From an uncultured Bacteroidota bacterium (lineage in GTDB: Bacteria > Bacteroidota > Bacteroidia > Bacteroidales > VadinHA17): 64,000 nucleotides of DNA. Below the pieces are notes generated by a model, which was not told the origin of the DNA, ran no database searches, and worked only from the letters and a program-made list of their open reading frames with translations. A program made the translations under genes and the position numbers. Positions 1 through 9,428 of this stretch are shown piece by piece. The DNA is taken from contig CAIJYD010000078.1 in the NCBI GenBank assembly GCA_903824785.1, positions 101,365-165,364 on the forward strand, given 5' to 3'. Within the stretch, counting starts at the first letter, position 1. Every line of letters begins with the position of its first letter.

Positions 1-71
1 GTGCAACAAACTGGACAACAGGATGGTGCAACTTTGACCCACAAAATACTGACTATTAACAACCATTATCA

Positions 72-91
72 GGACATTCCGAATAATGTCC
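72..91. repeat. Perfect 7-bp inverted repeat
   Basis: GGACATT and AATGTCC flank a 6-base spacer. It lies just upstream of the terminator at 117-155, in a stretch with no gene. It could be a second hairpin at the end of a transcript coming from the left or part of a mobile-element end; the sequence alone does not decide. Confidence 0.5.
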
Positions 92-116
92 CAACATAGT
101 GCGTATGTTTGCCCCG

Positions 117-155
117 GAGGCTGATCTTAATGGTCAGCCTCTTTTTTTTTTTTTT
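117..155 (+). terminator. Rho-independent terminator
   Basis: GAGGCTGA (117-124) pairs perfectly with TCAGCCTC (134-141) across a 9-base loop, and 14 T residues follow. It would end a rightward transcript whose gene lies left of the window. It also insulates the two-component operon that starts at 270. The rest of 1-269 holds no coding sequence I can support. Confidence 0.9.
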
Positions 156-269
156 GTAACATTTAAGTAACGAAATTACTGTAATTGTAACAATAAATGC
201 TGCTACCTTTACAGCAGATAGATTATCAGTTATTACCGGTGAAATATCATAATCAAATGTTTTAGAATT

Positions 270-956
270 ATGGTTCTGAAAGGGAAAAAAATTCTTATTG
301 TAGATGACGAAGAAGATCTTTGTGAGATCCTTCAGTACAATCTCAGCAACGAGGAGTATAAAACAGATATTGCGCATTCAGCCGAAGAGGCTCTTAAAAG
401 ACCCCTTAATGATTACGACCTGCTTATGCTTGATGTAATGATGGGCCAGATGTCGGGGTTTAAACTCGCCGACAAACTCAGAAAAGAGATGGGGATTACT
501 GTCCCTGTCATCTTTCTTACAGCAAAGGATACCGAAAATGATGTTCTTACAGGGTTTAGTCTGGGAGCTGATGATTATATTACCAAGCCATTCTCTGTTA
601 ATGAGTTAACAGCAAGAGTCAAAGCTGTTCTCAAACGATCAAATCATGCAAAAAGCAGTAATCAGGCCATAGTAAAATTCGGAGAGATTGAGCTTGACAC
701 AGCAAGGAAAAGACTAATCATAAATGATGAGAAAATTGAACTGACAAAAAAAGAATATGAAATACTCCGCCTCCTGCTGGAGAACCAGGGGAAAGTCTTT
801 TCCAGAGAGGATATCCTCTCGAGAGTATGGGGAGGCGATGTGATTGTCACCGACCGCACAGTTGATGTGAACATTACCAGACTAAGAACAAAACTTGGGC
901 GGTTCGGACAAAATCTTAAGAACAAAACCGGGTACGGATACTTTTTTGAGATTTGA
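270..956 (+). CDS. OmpR/PhoB-family response regulator
   Basis: This 228-residue protein is a two-domain transcription factor. The receiver domain (about residues 5-120) has the acidic pair D12/D13, the phosphoacceptor D55, T84 and K106 in a TKPF motif. The C-terminal domain (about 130-228) is an OmpR-type winged helix ending in the usual tyrosine-glycine-rich wing. It overlaps the start of the histidine kinase gene by one base, so the two form a cognate pair. The overall pattern is closest to PhoB/PhoP-type regulators of Bacteroidetes, but nothing nearby identifies the stimulus or the target genes. Confidence 0.93.
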   Translation: MVLKGKKILIVDDEEDLCEILQYNLSNEEYKTDIAHSAEEALKRPLNDYDLLMLDVMMGQMSGFKLADKLRKEMGITVPVIFLTAKDTENDVLTGFSLGADDYITKPFSVNELTARVKAVLKRSNHAKSSNQAIVKFGEIELDTARKRLIINDEKIELTKKEYEILRLLLENQGKVFSREDILSRVWGGDVIVTDRTVDVNITRLRTKLGRFGQNLKNKTGYGYFFEI

Positions 957-2746
957 TGGTTAAAATTATTAAAATGATCCTACCTAATACCTTCCGGAAC
1001 TCTTTCAGGAATAATCTTTTCCTGTACTATTCTGCAATATTCCTGATATTCACATTTCTGACATTGGCATATCTCTATAAAAGAGAAAAAGATTACAGGA
1101 TAGGAACTCTCAATGATGAACTATACAACATCACAAGAATAACAGATAATTATCTTAGAGTCAATTCAGTATATGAGAACAATAATTATATCATCCTCGA
1201 TTCCATTGTAAAACTATTGCCACAGCCAAACCTTCGTATTTCAATAATAGCTCCTGAAGGAAATGTAATATATGATAGCTCGGTCCGTGACTGGAAGTCG
1301 ATGGAAAATCATAAAAACAGGCCGGAAATCGTTCAATCATTAATCTCAGATTTCGGAATATCAATCAGAAATTCTGGAACAACCGGACAGGAGTATTACT
1401 ACTACGCGAAATTCTATACCAGATATTTTATAAGGGCAGCCGTTATTTATGATGTAAAAACCGTACATTTTCTTGATGCAAAAAAATTCTTCCTTTTTGT
1501 CATCTTTCTGGCCTTCATTGGAATATGGTCGGTTATGCTGGTTATTACCAACAGATTCAGCGTATCTATTACAAGACTTAAGGATTTTGCTATCAGAGTA
1601 AGCAAAAACGAATCCATTGATTTTGATTCAAGGTTCCCAAAGAACGAGATCGGAACTATAGGTGAAGAGATTCTTGAGATTTACAATAACCTTCTTCAGA
1701 CAAAAAATGACCTCGCCAGTGAACGGGAGAAGCTTTTCAGCCATCTGGATGTACTAAATGAAGGGGTGGCATTTTTTTCCAGAGACAAAAGCATAATACT
1801 CAACAACGACCATTTCATTCAACTGATGAATATGATCTCAGGTGACCTGAAGATCTTTTCATCAAACTTTTTTGAAATACCAGAGTTTAATGAGGTTACT
1901 GATTTTACCGAGAAACACTCAGCCATTGAAATAAACAGTTCAGAACTGCCAAAGACAGAATTTCAGATTGCCAAAGACGGTAGGTTTTTCCGGGTGCAGT
2001 GTGTTATATTCAATGATAAAAGCTTCGAAGTTATTCTGAGCGACGTTACTAAAATGGGAAAGAATAAACTCATTAAACAGCAAATGACATCCAATATTGC
2101 TCACGAACTGAAGACACCGGTATCTTCAGTAAAAGGGTATATCGAGACACTCATTAACGAGCCGGAAATGGAACAGAAAAAGCAGAAGTATTTTCTTGAA
2201 AAAGCTCTTGCCCAGACCAACAGACTCACCGGCCTTATAAACGATATTGTAGTGCTGAATAAGATTGAGGAAGCCGGAACTTCATATTTGCTTGAAAAGA
2301 TAAAGATCAAGAAAATAATTCGTGAAGTATGCGATAATTTCAAGTCGTCAATTGAAGCAAAATTAATGAAGGTTGAAATTGACATAAGCGATAATATTGT
2401 TGTAACAGGGAATAAATCACTGGTCCTGTCTGTTTTCCAGAACCTCATTGAGAACGCAATCAATTATGCCGGAGATAATACAACTATAAGGATAATAGTC
2501 TATAATGAAGATAAGAAATTCTACCATTTCTCCCTGTCCGATAACGGCATTGGTATTCCTGAAGAACACTTAAGCAGGGTTTTTGAGCGGTTCTATCGTA
2601 TCGATTCCGGCCGGTCACGAAAAAGTGGTGGCACAGGGCTGGGACTTGCCATAGTTAAAAATGCTATTCTTCTGCATAAAGGAGAAATATCAGCAAGAAA
2701 TAAAACAGGAGGCGGTACCGAATTCCTTCTTTCTCTTCCAAAATAA
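956..2746 (+). CDS. PhoR-like membrane sensor histidine kinase
   Basis: This is the sensor partner of the preceding regulator. A first transmembrane segment lies at about residues 22-41 and a second at about 177-198, enclosing a periplasmic sensor region of about 135 residues. A HAMP-like linker and a PAS-like region (about 255-365) follow. The dimerisation domain has the phosphorylated histidine in AHELKTP (H383), and the ATPase domain shows the N box ENAINYA, the G1 box DNGIGIP and the G2 box GTGLGLAI. I chose the ATG at 956, which overlaps the regulator stop as TGATG; an in-frame TTG lies three bases earlier. The signal sensed is unknown. Confidence 0.92.
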   Translation: MVKIIKMILPNTFRNSFRNNLFLYYSAIFLIFTFLTLAYLYKREKDYRIGTLNDELYNITRITDNYLRVNSVYENNNYIILDSIVKLLPQPNLRISIIAPEGNVIYDSSVRDWKSMENHKNRPEIVQSLISDFGISIRNSGTTGQEYYYYAKFYTRYFIRAAVIYDVKTVHFLDAKKFFLFVIFLAFIGIWSVMLVITNRFSVSITRLKDFAIRVSKNESIDFDSRFPKNEIGTIGEEILEIYNNLLQTKNDLASEREKLFSHLDVLNEGVAFFSRDKSIILNNDHFIQLMNMISGDLKIFSSNFFEIPEFNEVTDFTEKHSAIEINSSELPKTEFQIAKDGRFFRVQCVIFNDKSFEVILSDVTKMGKNKLIKQQMTSNIAHELKTPVSSVKGYIETLINEPEMEQKKQKYFLEKALAQTNRLTGLINDIVVLNKIEEAGTSYLLEKIKIKKIIREVCDNFKSSIEAKLMKVEIDISDNIVVTGNKSLVLSVFQNLIENAINYAGDNTTIRIIVYNEDKKFYHFSLSDNGIGIPEEHLSRVFERFYRIDSGRSRKSGGTGLGLAIVKNAILLHKGEISARNKTGGGTEFLLSLPK

Positions 2747-2859
2747 ATTCAGTAACCCGTCTCTCAGAGATCTGAAATCCTCAGAACTGAAGTAAAATTC
2801 ATCTTTTACTGATGGTCAGTAGGGCAATCCATTTTGACAATTATAAAAGACAACCAGTC

Positions 2860-3900
2860 TCAATTCTCAAGATGAATGTATTTTCCCTGAAATTCAATTA
2901 CTTCACCTATTATTACTGAAGAGGTTAATCCGGCCTTATGAAGATCATTTAATATGGCTTCGGCTTTATCGTGTGATACTGACATCAGAAGGCCACCGGA
3001 TGTCTGTGCATCGAAGGCAATCATCCTGAGATTATAATCGAGCTCCTCAACCGCAAGAAGATGTTCATCAGCATAATCGAGGTTACGGAATGATGCACCC
3101 GGAATGCAGCCATCGTCAGCAAGCTTATAAGACCCACCTATCAACGGGACCTTTTTCATATTTATTTTTAATGATACCCGGCTTGCCATTGCCATCTTTA
3201 AACCATGACCCGCAAGACCAAAACCGGTAACATCAGTGGCGCCTTTAACATTATATTTTTTCATTACCTCTGCCCCCGATTTATTAAGAAGCTTCATAAG
3301 CCTCTTTGCCTCAGTAATGTCTGCCTCATTTGCCAGCCCCAGCCGGTGACCCGCCATAATGATACCTGTACCTATTGGTTTAGTAAGAATAAGTGAATCA
3401 CCCTGCCTGGCACCTGCATTGGTAATTATTTTCTCCGGATGAATATAGCCTATAACTGCAAGTCCGTATTTTGGAGGATAGTCGTCAATGGTATGTCCGC
3501 CGATAATCCTCACTCCCGCTTCCGAAGCCTTGTCAAACCCTCCTTTAAGAATCTCTGCATAAGCCTCTATTGGAAGTTTTGCAGCGGGGAACATCATGAT
3601 GTTGAGTGCAAGTACCGGATCGCCTCCCATGGCATAAACATCACTTATTGAGTTGGCCGCAGCTATCTGTCCGAATTCGTAGGGATCGCTGCACACAGGT
3701 GGGAAAAAATCAGTGGTAAGTACAAGGGCAAGATCAGCATTAACCCTGTAAACACCTGCATCGTCATGCGTGTCAATATCTACAAGAATATTCGGGTCTT
3801 TTGGAAGAGGAAGATATTTAAGTATCTCTTCGAGTTGCTTTGGTGATATCTTAGCTGAACAACCACCTGATTCAACCATCTGAAGAAGGTCAATTTTCAT
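2860..3900 (-). CDS. selD: Selenide, water dikinase (selenophosphate synthetase)
   Basis: SelD makes selenophosphate from selenide and ATP, the selenium donor for selenoproteins, seleno-tRNA and the selenium cofactor of some molybdenum hydroxylases. The 346-residue length is typical. The N-terminal active-site loop reads SGGCSAKISP; C14 aligns with the essential Cys17 of the E. coli enzyme and K17 with its Lys20, while the second cysteine of the usual CGC is Ala. The codon for C14 is TGT, so this is the cysteine form. Glycine-rich and ATP-binding AIRS-type features such as ATDVTGFGLAGH follow. It lies 17 bases downstream of yedF on the same strand. Confidence 0.93.
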   Translation of the reverse strand: MKIDLLQMVESGGCSAKISPKQLEEILKYLPLPKDPNILVDIDTHDDAGVYRVNADLALVLTTDFFPPVCSDPYEFGQIAAANSISDVYAMGGDPVLALNIMMFPAAKLPIEAYAEILKGGFDKASEAGVRIIGGHTIDDYPPKYGLAVIGYIHPEKIITNAGARQGDSLILTKPIGTGIIMAGHRLGLANEADITEAKRLMKLLNKSGAEVMKKYNVKGATDVTGFGLAGHGLKMAMASRVSLKINMKKVPLIGGSYKLADDGCIPGASFRNLDYADEHLLAVEELDYNLRMIAFDAQTSGGLLMSVSHDKAEAILNDLHKAGLTSSVIIGEVIEFQGKYIHLEN

Positions 3901-3917
3901 TACAATCTTTTTTATGT

Positions 3918-4532
3918 TCAGGGCTTTACAATATTCCCGGCCGAAGCCATTATTTCAGCAATGGTGAACATGTTGCTCAGAGTACCTATAGTAATTAAAT
4001 CTGCAAGGGAATAATGATTTACACAGGTGGCACAGAGAAGCAATTCGACCCCCATTCTCTCAAAGTCTTTCAGGAATTCAACAACCGGTGAATCATTTGT
4101 TGCCAGCGTTACACCCTTATTATAGAAAACTATTTTCAGTGGTAATTTATCAAGATCCTTTATTGCCTTTATAAAATTTATCATCAGCAGATGACCAAGC
4201 ACTTCATCACCTTCTCCCATTTTATCAGATGAAATAACAATTATGAAATTGCCTTTACCGAAATGTGCTATGGAAGAATCGCAATAATCTTCAGCATTTA
4301 CCTGAGGACTCTCCCCTGAAGTTTTAGCTATTGTAAGGGTCCAGATCCCTTCGGCTGCACTAACCAGAAACCCGGTTTTATTATCTTTAAGGAAACGGCT
4401 GACATTATTAAAGGAGGTCTGATTATCTGTTAAAACCATAATTGATTCCCCTACAGCTGTCTCTTTCAGTGCCCTTTTTACAGCAATCAGCGGTGCAGGA
4501 CATAACTGCCCTTTTGTATCTACTATTCTCAT
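3918..4532 (-). CDS. yedF: Selenium metabolism protein YedF (TusA-like plus DsrE-like)
   Basis: The 204-residue protein has an N-terminal TusA/SirA-like domain (about 1-75) with the CPAP motif at C11-P14, and a C-terminal DsrE/DsrF-like domain (about 90-204). This arrangement is the YedF family, which is found beside selD in selenium-using genomes; a role in delivering or handling selenium is inferred in the literature rather than proven. Here it is the first gene of a yedF-selD operon. No selA, selB or tRNA-Sec gene is visible in the window, so the selenium end use cannot be told. Confidence 0.88.
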   Translation of the reverse strand: MRIVDTKGQLCPAPLIAVKRALKETAVGESIMVLTDNQTSFNNVSRFLKDNKTGFLVSAAEGIWTLTIAKTSGESPQVNAEDYCDSSIAHFGKGNFIIVISSDKMGEGDEVLGHLLMINFIKAIKDLDKLPLKIVFYNKGVTLATNDSPVVEFLKDFERMGVELLLCATCVNHYSLADLITIGTLSNMFTIAEIMASAGNIVKP

Positions 4533-4694
4533 CAGGTGTTTATAAAAATGAAATGCAAAAATACGAAAGAAAAGAATTGAAAAATTGAAAACCTTTATTT
4601 CTTCCGGTTGCGTTTAGCCTTTCCTTGTCCGCACCTTCACCAGATACCCGGAATCACAATAATGATTACCTTTACGTCTTCTAAATAAAACTGA

Positions 4695-6110
4695 ATGAAA
4701 AAGATAATAGCCCTGACAATAATGGTTACCAGTATTCTGCTTTCTCAAACACTTACTGCCACAAACGTTGATAAATCATCAATTACAGGTTCATGGCTCG
4801 GCTCAATCTCTGCCGGGGCGATTGAACTGAGAGTAGTATTTAATTTATCGGTAGTTGAAAAAGATAGTCTCATTGCAACACTCGACAGTCCCGATCAGGG
4901 TGCAAAAGGGATTAAACTCGGGCCTGTGACTTTTAACGGAGAAACCATAAAGATCTCGGCAGGTGCAATGCTTGCCGAATATAACGGAACTCTGGTCAAC
5001 GACACCCTGATTGAAGGCATCTGGAAACAGGCCGGAAAATCATCTGTTCTTAATCTAAAAAAACTTAAAGCGCAATTTGCACTTAACCGGCCACAGGAAC
5101 CGAAACCACCATTCCCATATTCAGCTGAAGATGTTACATTTACCAATAGTATATTTAAGATCAGCCTGGCAGGAACATTAACTGTTCCATCAGGCAAAGG
5201 TCCGTTCCCGGCAGTAATTCTGATTACAGGATCGGGAGCCCAGAACCGGAATGAGGAGCTTATGGGTCATAAACCATTCATGGTAATAGCTGATTATCTC
5301 AGCCGTAATGGGATAGCTGTCCTACGGTATGACGACCGTGGAGTGGGAAAATCGCAGGGAAACTATGCATCAGCCACCTCTGCCGATCTTGCAACTGATG
5401 CAAAAGCAGCATTTGATTACCTGAAAAATAATTCTTCTGTTGATCAGCATTCTATCGGTCTTATTGGTCATAGCGAAGGAGGATTGATAGCACCTATTGT
5501 CGCTGCATCAGATCAGGATATCGCGTTTATTGTTTCACTTGCCGGAACAGGAGTAAACGGGGAAAAAATTATTCACCGCCAGACAGCCGATATAAGCCGG
5601 ATTTCGGGTGTTGATGAAAAACAGATTAAAGAGACCATCGCTGTCAATAAAAAACTGTATGCTGGATTGAAAAAAGAGGCCGACAATAAAACAGCCTCTG
5701 AAAAAATGTCTTCCGTTTATGAAGAGATATTAAAAAAGAAAAAAAGCTCTCCCGAAGAGAGTGAAAAGGCCATGAAGCAGATACAGGCATCATTAAACCC
5801 CGGCACACTAACCTGGCTAAGATTTTTTTTAATAACTGATCCGTCAGTTTACTGGAAGAAGGTAAAATGTCCTGTCCTTGCTCTGAACGGAGAGAATGAC
5901 CTTCAGGTTGCTGCAGATGAAAACCTACCTGCCATTGAAAAAGCCCTCAGATCATCAGGGAATAATTCAGTAAAAACTGTAAAGCTTCCCGGACTGAATC
6001 ATCTTTTTCAGCATAGCAAAAGCGGGTTACCGGCGGAATATGGAAAAATTGATGAGACTTTTTCGCCAGAGGTTCTCAGGATAATTGCTGACTGGATTTC
6101 GGGTTTATAG
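4695..6110 (+). CDS. Secreted alpha/beta hydrolase
   Basis: The protein starts with a signal peptide (about residues 1-22) and is predicted to be exported. Residues 25-125 form a beta-rich domain common in front of such hydrolases in Bacteroidetes. The hydrolase domain (about 150-470) shows GHSEGG with nucleophile S260, an acid in NGEND near residue 410 and a histidine in LNHLFQH near 441, so the catalytic triad looks complete. The substrate is probably an ester or peptide but cannot be told. Its 3' end overlaps the convergent Nudix gene by 35 bases. Confidence 0.85.
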   Translation: MKKIIALTIMVTSILLSQTLTATNVDKSSITGSWLGSISAGAIELRVVFNLSVVEKDSLIATLDSPDQGAKGIKLGPVTFNGETIKISAGAMLAEYNGTLVNDTLIEGIWKQAGKSSVLNLKKLKAQFALNRPQEPKPPFPYSAEDVTFTNSIFKISLAGTLTVPSGKGPFPAVILITGSGAQNRNEELMGHKPFMVIADYLSRNGIAVLRYDDRGVGKSQGNYASATSADLATDAKAAFDYLKNNSSVDQHSIGLIGHSEGGLIAPIVAASDQDIAFIVSLAGTGVNGEKIIHRQTADISRISGVDEKQIKETIAVNKKLYAGLKKEADNKTASEKMSSVYEEILKKKKSSPEESEKAMKQIQASLNPGTLTWLRFFLITDPSVYWKKVKCPVLALNGENDLQVAADENLPAIEKALRSSGNNSVKTVKLPGLNHLFQHSKSGLPAEYGKIDETFSPEVLRIIADWISGL

Positions 6111-7080
6111 GCATTTCAGCCAGCTTTTTCATAATCATTCTGCCTCTCGCCACAATACCCGCAGATCCTTCTCCCTGAAGCAGATTTACAGATGCCGATA
6201 ACTCATTTGCCAGCTCGGGATAGATGAGGGCAAGCCTGTAAAGTATCTCCATTGAATATGCTTTGATGGCTATTGCTGAAAAACCCGATCTTAATGCTCT
6301 GAAACAATGATCAACAAGGATCCCGTGGTGCTTCTGGCTGATCCTGTCCATCTCTGTCAGCGAAATTATTCTAAGGAAAGACCTCTGTACGCTCTCATTA
6401 TCAAGCTTATCCAAAGCCTCAATTATTCCTGGAAGAGCCGGGAAAATCATATCCGGATATTTGTCACATACTTTGGTAAGTGTCCAGGATGAATGAAAGG
6501 CAAGTTTTTTATCAGAAGAAAATGAGAAACCGATGAGCTTATTGAAAATTGCAGGATTCTCAGCAGCGGAGACTGCAACCCATTCAGCTTCTTTCATTCC
6601 CATAAGATTATTAACCAGTGTCTGAAGGTCAATATCATCGGTTGATGACTGATCCGGATCAGTTGTTATCTTAGCTCCGCATTCTTTTTCAGGGCCGGAC
6701 AGCTCCATATAGCTTTTTGCAACCGAGATATCTGCTTCTGAAAAATCTACAGTCATCAGTTCTGCAGCAACCAGCCATCTGAAGGCCAGATGCTCCGAGA
6801 GGAAAGGCAATTCACTTAAAGTGTCACAAATAAAAGGGATTAGCCTGATCTGCTTACGACCATAGTCATGTTCAACCTCTGGCAAACGACCGCAAATAAC
6901 AATCTCCATCGACAACTCTTCGGTCACTTCACGGATAATACACTCCTCTTCTGTCTCATTATCAGCAAGTTTCCCGCCCGGAAATTCCCATTTAAAAGGA
7001 TGATCAGTCGCCTCTCCCCTCTGGACAACCAGAACCTCATCATCTTCATTTCTTATAACAGCGCAGGTAACACTTATCAT
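6076..7080 (-). CDS. Nudix hydrolase (MutT-like) fused to a HEAT-like helical domain
   Basis: Residues 1-130 are a Nudix domain; the box from G35 to about 58 follows GX5EX7REVXEEL and is intact, so pyrophosphohydrolase activity such as 8-oxo-dGTP clean-up is likely. After a linker, residues 150-334 are almost wholly helical and resemble the HEAT-like repeats of small uncharacterised Bacteroidetes proteins. MutT itself is about 130 residues, so this is a fusion. The tail may bind a protein or nucleic acid, which is inference. The start codon lies 8 bases after the stop of the upstream gene at 7089, suggesting co-transcription. Confidence 0.8.
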   Translation of the reverse strand: MISVTCAVIRNEDDEVLVVQRGEATDHPFKWEFPGGKLADNETEEECIIREVTEELSMEIVICGRLPEVEHDYGRKQIRLIPFICDTLSELPFLSEHLAFRWLVAAELMTVDFSEADISVAKSYMELSGPEKECGAKITTDPDQSSTDDIDLQTLVNNLMGMKEAEWVAVSAAENPAIFNKLIGFSFSSDKKLAFHSSWTLTKVCDKYPDMIFPALPGIIEALDKLDNESVQRSFLRIISLTEMDRISQKHHGILVDHCFRALRSGFSAIAIKAYSMEILYRLALIYPELANELSASVNLLQGEGSAGIVARGRMIMKKLAEMPINPKSSQQLS

Positions 7081-7088
7081 ACAGATGG

Positions 7089-7589
7089 TCAGATTAAAAG
7101 ATCTTCATAAAGCGGTATCACCAGAAGATAATCGAACTTCATTGCCTCATGATCGATCCGGCAGGCATAATGATGAATACCGTTGGTTACGACAAGCCAG
7201 GGAACTTTAAAACTCATGTTATAGGTAGCTATCTGTTCAAATACCTTATCGTCTATTTTAACATCGGGCGATTTGCATTCCACAATCATTACAGGCTCTC
7301 CCAACCGGTTGTGAACAAGGATATCGACCCTCCTCTTTAATTTATTGAATTTGAACAGAACTTCAATACCAAGGAGACCCGGAGGATACTTCCCTTCGCT
7401 AATGAGGTACTGAATAAAATTCTGCCGTACCCACTCCTCCGGCGTAAGCTTCACAAATTTCCTTCTAAGCGGATCGAGGATCATCTCATGCTCCCCTTTT
7501 CCGGCTATTTTGAACGAATATTGAGGCAGATTTAACTCTTTCAACTTAGTTTTGTATTTTTGAGGAATCAAATATTTTGTTTCGTGCAA
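7089..7589 (-). CDS. HsdR N-terminal-like PD-(D/E)XK nuclease-fold protein
   Basis: The 166-residue protein matches the stand-alone HsdR_N-like proteins found in most Bacteroidetes. The core has an aspartate in RRVDILV and the pair E-x-K in VECKSP, with a following helix FEQIATYN, which is the arrangement of PD-(D/E)XK nucleases. It lacks the helicase motor of a type I restriction subunit and no hsdM or hsdS lies nearby, so it is not part of a restriction system here. The only start giving the full frame is a TTG; a second TTG at codon 16 (7544) is also possible. Function is unknown. Confidence 0.75.
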   Translation of the reverse strand: MHETKYLIPQKYKTKLKELNLPQYSFKIAGKGEHEMILDPLRRKFVKLTPEEWVRQNFIQYLISEGKYPPGLLGIEVLFKFNKLKRRVDILVHNRLGEPVMIVECKSPDVKIDDKVFEQIATYNMSFKVPWLVVTNGIHHYACRIDHEAMKFDYLLVIPLYEDLLI

Positions 7590-7644
7590 AGATTATTAAA
7601 ATGAATACAAATATATTGAGATAATTAATAAGTGAAATGAGCAT

Positions 7645-8415
7645 ATGAAAACGAAAGAAGAAATTGTTAATAACTGGCTACCTCGATATACAGGCAAACC
7701 GCTGGAAAACTTCGGTAAATATTTTCTGCTGACCAACTACAACTATTATGTTGAGCTCTTTGCAAAATGGAATAATGTACCTATTGAAGGAAGAGATAAA
7801 AATATGCCAAATGCTTCAGCTGAGGGAATAACTATCATAAACTTCGGGATGGGAAGCCCAAATGCCGCCACAATTATGGATCTGCTTAGTGCTGTAGAGC
7901 CTAATGCCGTTCTCTTTTTAGGGAAATGCGGAGGACTGAAAAAGAAAAACACCCTTGGAGACCTTATCCTGCCAATAGCTGCCATCCGAAGTGATGGAAC
8001 ATCGAACGACTATCTGCCAAATGAGGTTCCCGCACTTCCTGCATTTAAATTACAAAGCGCCATCTCAGCTACAATAACAAGGTTTAATAAAGAGTATTGG
8101 ACAGGGACTGTATATACCACAAACAGAAGGGTTTGGGAATACGACGACAGGTTTAAAAAATATCTGGTAAAGACCCGTGCAATGGCCATTGACATGGAGA
8201 CGGCAACTATTTTTACTGTTGGTTTTGCCAACGAGATCCCAACAGGTGCCCTTCTTCTGGTATCGGACCAGCCGATGATCTCTACAGGCATCAAAACAGA
8301 AGCAAGTGACGTCAAAGTGACAAACGATTATGTTGAGATGCATTTGAAAATAGGAATTGAATCACTCAGGGAGATAATAGATAACGGAGTATCGGTTAAG
8401 CATCTAAAATTCTGA
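7645..8415 (+). CDS. amn: AMP nucleosidase
   Basis: This 256-residue protein belongs to the nucleoside phosphorylase superfamily and matches the short AMP nucleosidase of Bacteroidetes, which splits AMP into adenine and ribose 5-phosphate. Visible features are the phosphate/nucleotide loop FGMGSPNAAT, the GKCGG motif and the late acidic motif AIDMETATIF that contacts the ribose in this superfamily, followed by LLLVSDQP. It is two bases upstream of holA and reads in the same direction, so they are probably co-transcribed. Confidence 0.88.
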   Translation: MKTKEEIVNNWLPRYTGKPLENFGKYFLLTNYNYYVELFAKWNNVPIEGRDKNMPNASAEGITIINFGMGSPNAATIMDLLSAVEPNAVLFLGKCGGLKKKNTLGDLILPIAAIRSDGTSNDYLPNEVPALPAFKLQSAISATITRFNKEYWTGTVYTTNRRVWEYDDRFKKYLVKTRAMAIDMETATIFTVGFANEIPTGALLLVSDQPMISTGIKTEASDVKVTNDYVEMHLKIGIESLREIIDNGVSVKHLKF

Positions 8416-8417
8416 TA

Positions 8418-9428
8418 ATGGCAGCTACCTATGAGGAGATTATCTCTGATCTGAAGAAGCGGATCTTTAAACCTGTCTATTTTCTGGCAGGTGAAGAACC
8501 GTATTATATTGATCTCATTACAGAGTATATTGAACATAAGGTTCTGCCTGAGGAAGAGAAAGCTTTTAACCAGATCCTTTATTATGGTGAGGATATAACC
8601 ATTTCTGCAATTATTGATACTGCACGACGTTTTCCTATGATGACAAGTCATCAGGTAGTTATCATAAAAGAGGCGCAGTCATTAAAAAAAATAGATGACC
8701 TGACAATATACCTTGAAAAGCCTCTTCTTTCAACAATATTGGTATTCTGCTACAAATACAAAACCCTTGACAAGAGGACAAAGCTGTTTAAGACATTGGA
8801 TGCCAGTGGCTCCTATTTTGAATCGGCTAAGATCCGCGATTACCTGATACCAGGATGGATTGAGAGATACCTAATGACAAGAGGGATTAAAACCGATCCA
8901 AATGCAAGTGCAATGCTGACAGAATACCTCGGAACTGACCTTCATAAAATAGTTAATGAACTGGATAAGCTCATCATTACCCTTCCTGAGACCAAACCGG
9001 TTGTGACCACAGCACTGATTGAGAAGAATATCGGGATAAGCAAAGACTATAATAATTTTGAATTACTCAAAGCTATCGGAGAAAAGAATATTCTTAAAGC
9101 TAATATGATAATTCACTATTTTGCCAATAATCCCAAAGACAATCCCATAACTTTAACAATAGCTTCCATCTTCGGTTTTTTCAGTAAACTTCTCACATAC
9201 CATTACCTTAGCGACAAGTCAAAAAATAATGTAGCAGCAGTTCTTAAGGTAAATCCCTATTTTGTAAAGGATTATGAGATTTCAGCAGCAAAATATAATG
9301 TATCAAAGAATGTTCAGATTATCAGTCTGTTAAGGACATTTGATATGAGATCAAAAGGTTATGAGGACCCGGGTACTGAGCCGGGTGATCTTTTGAAAGA
9401 GCTGGTTTATAAGATCCTGCATCTTTAA
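8418..9428 (+). CDS. holA: DNA polymerase III subunit delta
   Basis: HolA is the delta subunit of the clamp loader that opens the beta clamp. The 336-residue length fits the family. The N-terminal region begins with FLAGEEPYYID, the usual loader fold start, and the middle holds the ELDKLIITLP helix characteristic of delta proteins; the C-terminal third is helical collar. It follows amn by two bases. Its stop overlaps the convergent yqgE-like gene by four bases. Confidence 0.9.
   Translation: MAATYEEIISDLKKRIFKPVYFLAGEEPYYIDLITEYIEHKVLPEEEKAFNQILYYGEDITISAIIDTARRFPMMTSHQVVIIKEAQSLKKIDDLTIYLEKPLLSTILVFCYKYKTLDKRTKLFKTLDASGSYFESAKIRDYLIPGWIERYLMTRGIKTDPNASAMLTEYLGTDLHKIVNELDKLIITLPETKPVVTTALIEKNIGISKDYNNFELLKAIGEKNILKANMIIHYFANNPKDNPITLTIASIFGFFSKLLTYHYLSDKSKNNVAAVLKVNPYFVKDYEISAAKYNVSKNVQIISLLRTFDMRSKGYEDPGTEPGDLLKELVYKILHL

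Noticed and set aside
2860-3900. SelD as a selenoprotein with in-frame TGA
   Set aside because: The active-site codon reads TGT (Cys), not TGA.
7089-7589. Fragment of a type I restriction system
   Set aside because: It matches stand-alone HsdR_N-like proteins; there is no helicase, hsdM or hsdS nearby.
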